From a bacterium (GTDB taxonomy: Bacteria > SZUA-79 > Acidulodesulfobacterales > Acidulodesulfobacteraceae), in contig JAJYRF010000029.1 in assembly GCA_021794255.1 (NCBI GenBank), positions 1-5,226 of the forward strand: 5,226 nucleotides of DNA. Direction: 5' to 3'. The notes beneath the pieces are model-generated. The model ran no database searches and was not told the origin of the DNA. It saw only the letters and a list, made by a program, of their open reading frames with translations. The position numbers and the translations under genes were made by a program. This document shows, piece after piece, positions 4,168 through 5,226 of this stretch. Positions within the stretch are counted from its first letter, which is position 1. The number at the start of each line of letters is the position of its first letter.

Positions 4168-4210
4168 ATATTAAACATATAAATAAAGTAATTATTTGTA
4201 TGTTTAATAT
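4168..4210. repeat. 19-bp inverted repeat forming a long hairpin
   Basis: The arm 4168-4186 (ATATTAAACATA then TAAATAA) pairs with 4192-4210 over 19 positions, with one T-G pair (4180/4198) and a 5-base loop AGTAA. On the minus strand it would lie at the start of any transcript from the promoter candidate at 4232-4259. There is no long T-run, so it is not a typical terminator. Confidence 0.7.
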
Positions 4211-4231
4211 AACATAATTTATTAATTATAA

Positions 4232-4259
4232 TTTATAGTAAATAGCATATAAATGTCAA
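4232..4259 (-). promoter_or_regulatory. Promoter candidate reading toward the tRNA
   Basis: On the minus strand a perfect TTGACA (4254-4259) is followed after 16 bases by TATAAA (4232-4237). Transcription would start near 4225 and run through the hairpin at 4168-4210 and the palindrome at 4031-4064 toward the tRNA-Ala. No reading frame lies between, so it would make a long tRNA precursor or a non-coding RNA. Confidence 0.4.
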
Positions 4260-4283
4260 GAAAATTTTTTATTTAAATATTTA

Positions 4284-4400
4284 AATAAAAAATATAAATT
4301 AAATTTATAATAAAAAATATAAATTAAATTTATAATAAAAAATATAAATTAAATTTATAATAAAAAATATAAATTAAATTTATAATAAAAAATATAAATT
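4284..4400 (+). repeat. 25-bp tandem repeat, 4.7 perfect copies
   Basis: Four identical 25-base units start at 4284, 4309, 4334 and 4359, and a partial fifth runs 4384-4400. Each unit holds an A6 tract and an inverted repeat TATAAATT-A-AATTTATA, and each junction reads TATAAT (for example 4306-4311 and 4381-4386), a perfect -10 sequence on the plus strand. The array ends 25 bases before the membrane-protein gene and is likely to vary in copy number. Confidence 0.9.
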
Positions 4401-4407
4401 TATTAAT

Positions 4408-4413
4408 TATAAT
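4408..4413 (+). promoter_or_regulatory. Possible -10 box of the membrane protein-hypC operon
   Basis: TATAAT lies 11 bases before the ATG at 4425. If used, the mRNA would be almost leaderless, which would fit the absence of a Shine-Dalgarno sequence before that ATG. The TATAAT copies in the upstream repeats are alternatives. No good -35 is visible for any of them. Confidence 0.25.
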
Positions 4414-4424
4414 ATAACTACATT

Positions 4425-4697
4425 ATGATTACATTAAATACAGCACTATTCTGGAATATAACGGACTGGACGGCTTTTGCCGTTACTTTGCTCGGAGTTT
4501 ATTTATTAAGCGAATATAAAAGGTCAGGATTTATCATTAACGGTTTAGGTTCTGTCTTATGGGTTATAATAGGTTTGCATTCCAGATTAGAAGGACTGCT
4601 TGTTTTAAATATTATATTGTTTATTTTATATATAAAAGGCTATTTAAAATGGAAAACAAATAAAGTAGACAACATAACAATGGAGAACATAAATTAA
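4425..4697 (+). CDS. Small three-helix membrane protein, weakly PnuC-like
   Basis: This 90-residue protein has three hydrophobic helices (about 15-29, 35-52 and 55-72) and a polar tail of about 18 residues. The pattern D-W, L-L-G-V-Y-L-L-S, G-F-I-I-N-G-L-G-S-V-L-W and K-G-Y-L-K-W resembles a short piece of the nicotinamide-riboside transporter (PnuC) type fold. At 90 residues it is far too short for a full transporter of that family unless it works as an oligomer. Function is not known. It shares a transcript with hypC: one base separates the two genes, and the best ribosome-binding site for hypC lies in its last codons. The ATG has no Shine-Dalgarno sequence, and no better in-frame start was seen. 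A role in hydrogenase maturation or nickel handling is possible from context only. Confidence 0.75.
   Translation: MITLNTALFWNITDWTAFAVTLLGVYLLSEYKRSGFIINGLGSVLWVIIGLHSRLEGLLVLNIILFILYIKGYLKWKTNKVDNITMENIN
4682..4685 (+). promoter_or_regulatory. Weak Shine-Dalgarno site before hypC
   Basis: GGAG lies 13 bases before the hypC ATG at 4699, further than optimal. Translation of hypC is therefore probably coupled to the gene that ends one base upstream. Confidence 0.35.
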
Positions 4698-4698
4698 A

Positions 4699-4932
4699 AT
4701 GTGTCTGGCTATCCCATCTAAAGTAGTTAAAATAGAAGAAAATGATTTTGCAATTATTGATACTATGGGTTCCAAAAGAAAAATATCAACAATGTTAATA
4801 AATGAGCCTATTAGTATAGGGGATTATTTATTAATACATGTGGGTTATGCAATGCAAAAAATAAATCAAGAAGAAGCGGAAGAAAGCTTAAAATTATTCA
4901 AGGAAATTGAATCTAAATTAGATATTATTTGA
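4699..4932 (+). CDS. hypC: HypC/HybG/HupF-family hydrogenase maturation chaperone
   Basis: This 77-residue protein begins with the diagnostic M-C-L-A-I-P-S-K-V-V-K-I. After removal of the initiator methionine the cysteine becomes N-terminal, as required in HypC. The second hallmark, I-G-D-Y-L-L-I-H-V-G-Y-A-M-Q-K-I-N, lies at about 40-56, followed by a charged helix E-E-A-E-E-S-L-K-L-F. Length and layout are typical. HypC acts in the cytoplasm: with HypD it carries the iron that receives CO and cyanide ligands, and then delivers it to the large subunit of [NiFe]-hydrogenase. The gene usually sits beside hypD and hypE. Here the upstream gene is a small membrane protein, and no hyp gene follows in the next 290 bases, so this is a stand-alone copy. 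It implies a [NiFe]-hydrogenase elsewhere in the genome. A role for a variant paralogue dedicated to one hydrogenase is possible. Confidence 0.95.
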   Translation: MCLAIPSKVVKIEENDFAIIDTMGSKRKISTMLINEPISIGDYLLIHVGYAMQKINQEEAEESLKLFKEIESKLDII

Positions 4933-5226
4933 ATTATATTAAAAATAATTATATTAAAATGATTTATAATAAAATTGTGGTAGATTAGGAAAGAAACAGC
5001 TGAATTCTTTTATCAATAGGCAGTTCACTAAATCATAACCTATAATAGCTATTTATAGCTATAATTTTAATTATTATATTATTATATTATTATATTATTA
5101 TATTATTATATTATTATATTATTATAATATTTAGTTATTTAGTTAAAATATAAAAATATAATATAATGTAAAAATATAAATAATATAATGCGAAATTTGA
5201 TAAATATTTGAAAATGCTTGATATTT
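4933..5226. other. AT-rich gene-free stretch after hypC with short repeats
   Basis: No gene is seen. AATTATATTAAAA occurs twice at 15-base spacing just after hypC (4932-4944, 4947-4959). A small hairpin ATAGCTA-TTTA-TAGCTAT lies at 5045-5062, followed by a short T-rich tract; it is a weak terminator candidate at best. Confidence 0.5.
5073..5128 (+). repeat. 8-bp tandem repeat ATTATATT, six perfect copies
   Basis: ATTATATT repeats without error from 5073 to 5120, with a seventh imperfect copy ATTATAAT to 5128. Such short-unit tracts are prone to slippage. Any gene it might affect lies beyond the window. Confidence 0.9.

Overview
The window is very AT-rich, with long runs of A and T between genes, and its bacterial genes have good Shine-Dalgarno sequences. 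It carries a haem-binding sensor module, a hydrogenase maturation chaperone (HypC) and several small toxin-antitoxin-like pairs. This suggests an anaerobic or redox-versatile bacterium with a low-GC genome and [NiFe]-hydrogenases. The sequence alone does not fix a taxon.

Layout. Positions 57-602 hold a promoter and a two-gene operon encoding DUF4258 and DUF2283 proteins, a pairing that resembles a toxin-antitoxin module. Positions 603-1009 are intergenic: short AAACAAAG repeats, one diverged copy of a repeat that recurs at 1.96-2.14 kb, then a compact GC-rich island (664-785) that can fold into nested hairpins. Positions 1010-1912 encode a membrane-anchored Tll0287-like (DUF3365) sensor with a CxxCH haem motif and a HAMP domain but no output domain. 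Positions 1961-2142 are an array of about six repeats. Positions 2159-2755 hold a Phd/YefM antitoxin with its own promoter, a palindrome over the likely transcription start and a doubled ribosome-binding site. It overlaps a RelE/ParE-type toxin whose frame is broken at an A AAA AAG heptamer.

Positions 2880-3757, all on the minus strand, are a graveyard of integrated elements: two decayed tyrosine-recombinase genes and a ParB-like helix-turn-helix fragment. They lie just downstream of the 3' end of an intact tRNA-Ala(GGC) gene (3895-3970, minus strand), the classic integration target. The better preserved integrase still has its promoter, overlapped by five 10-bp-phased CAT repeats.

Positions 3971-4424 are extremely AT-rich and hold a 34-bp perfect palindrome, a 19-bp-stem hairpin, a minus-strand promoter candidate and 4.7 copies of a 25-bp tandem repeat. 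Positions 4425-4932 encode a small three-helix membrane protein and HypC, one base apart, with no other hyp gene visible. The last 290 bases hold an 8-bp repeat tract and no gene.

The two toxin-antitoxin-like modules, the dispersed repeats and the integrase relics next to a tRNA read as an old integration hotspot. The most testable novelty is the toxin frame break, which falls exactly on a canonical -1 slippery sequence. Against a functional reading, two more one-base losses in A-runs occur in the dead integrase, so decay or sequencing error competes with programmed frameshifting.
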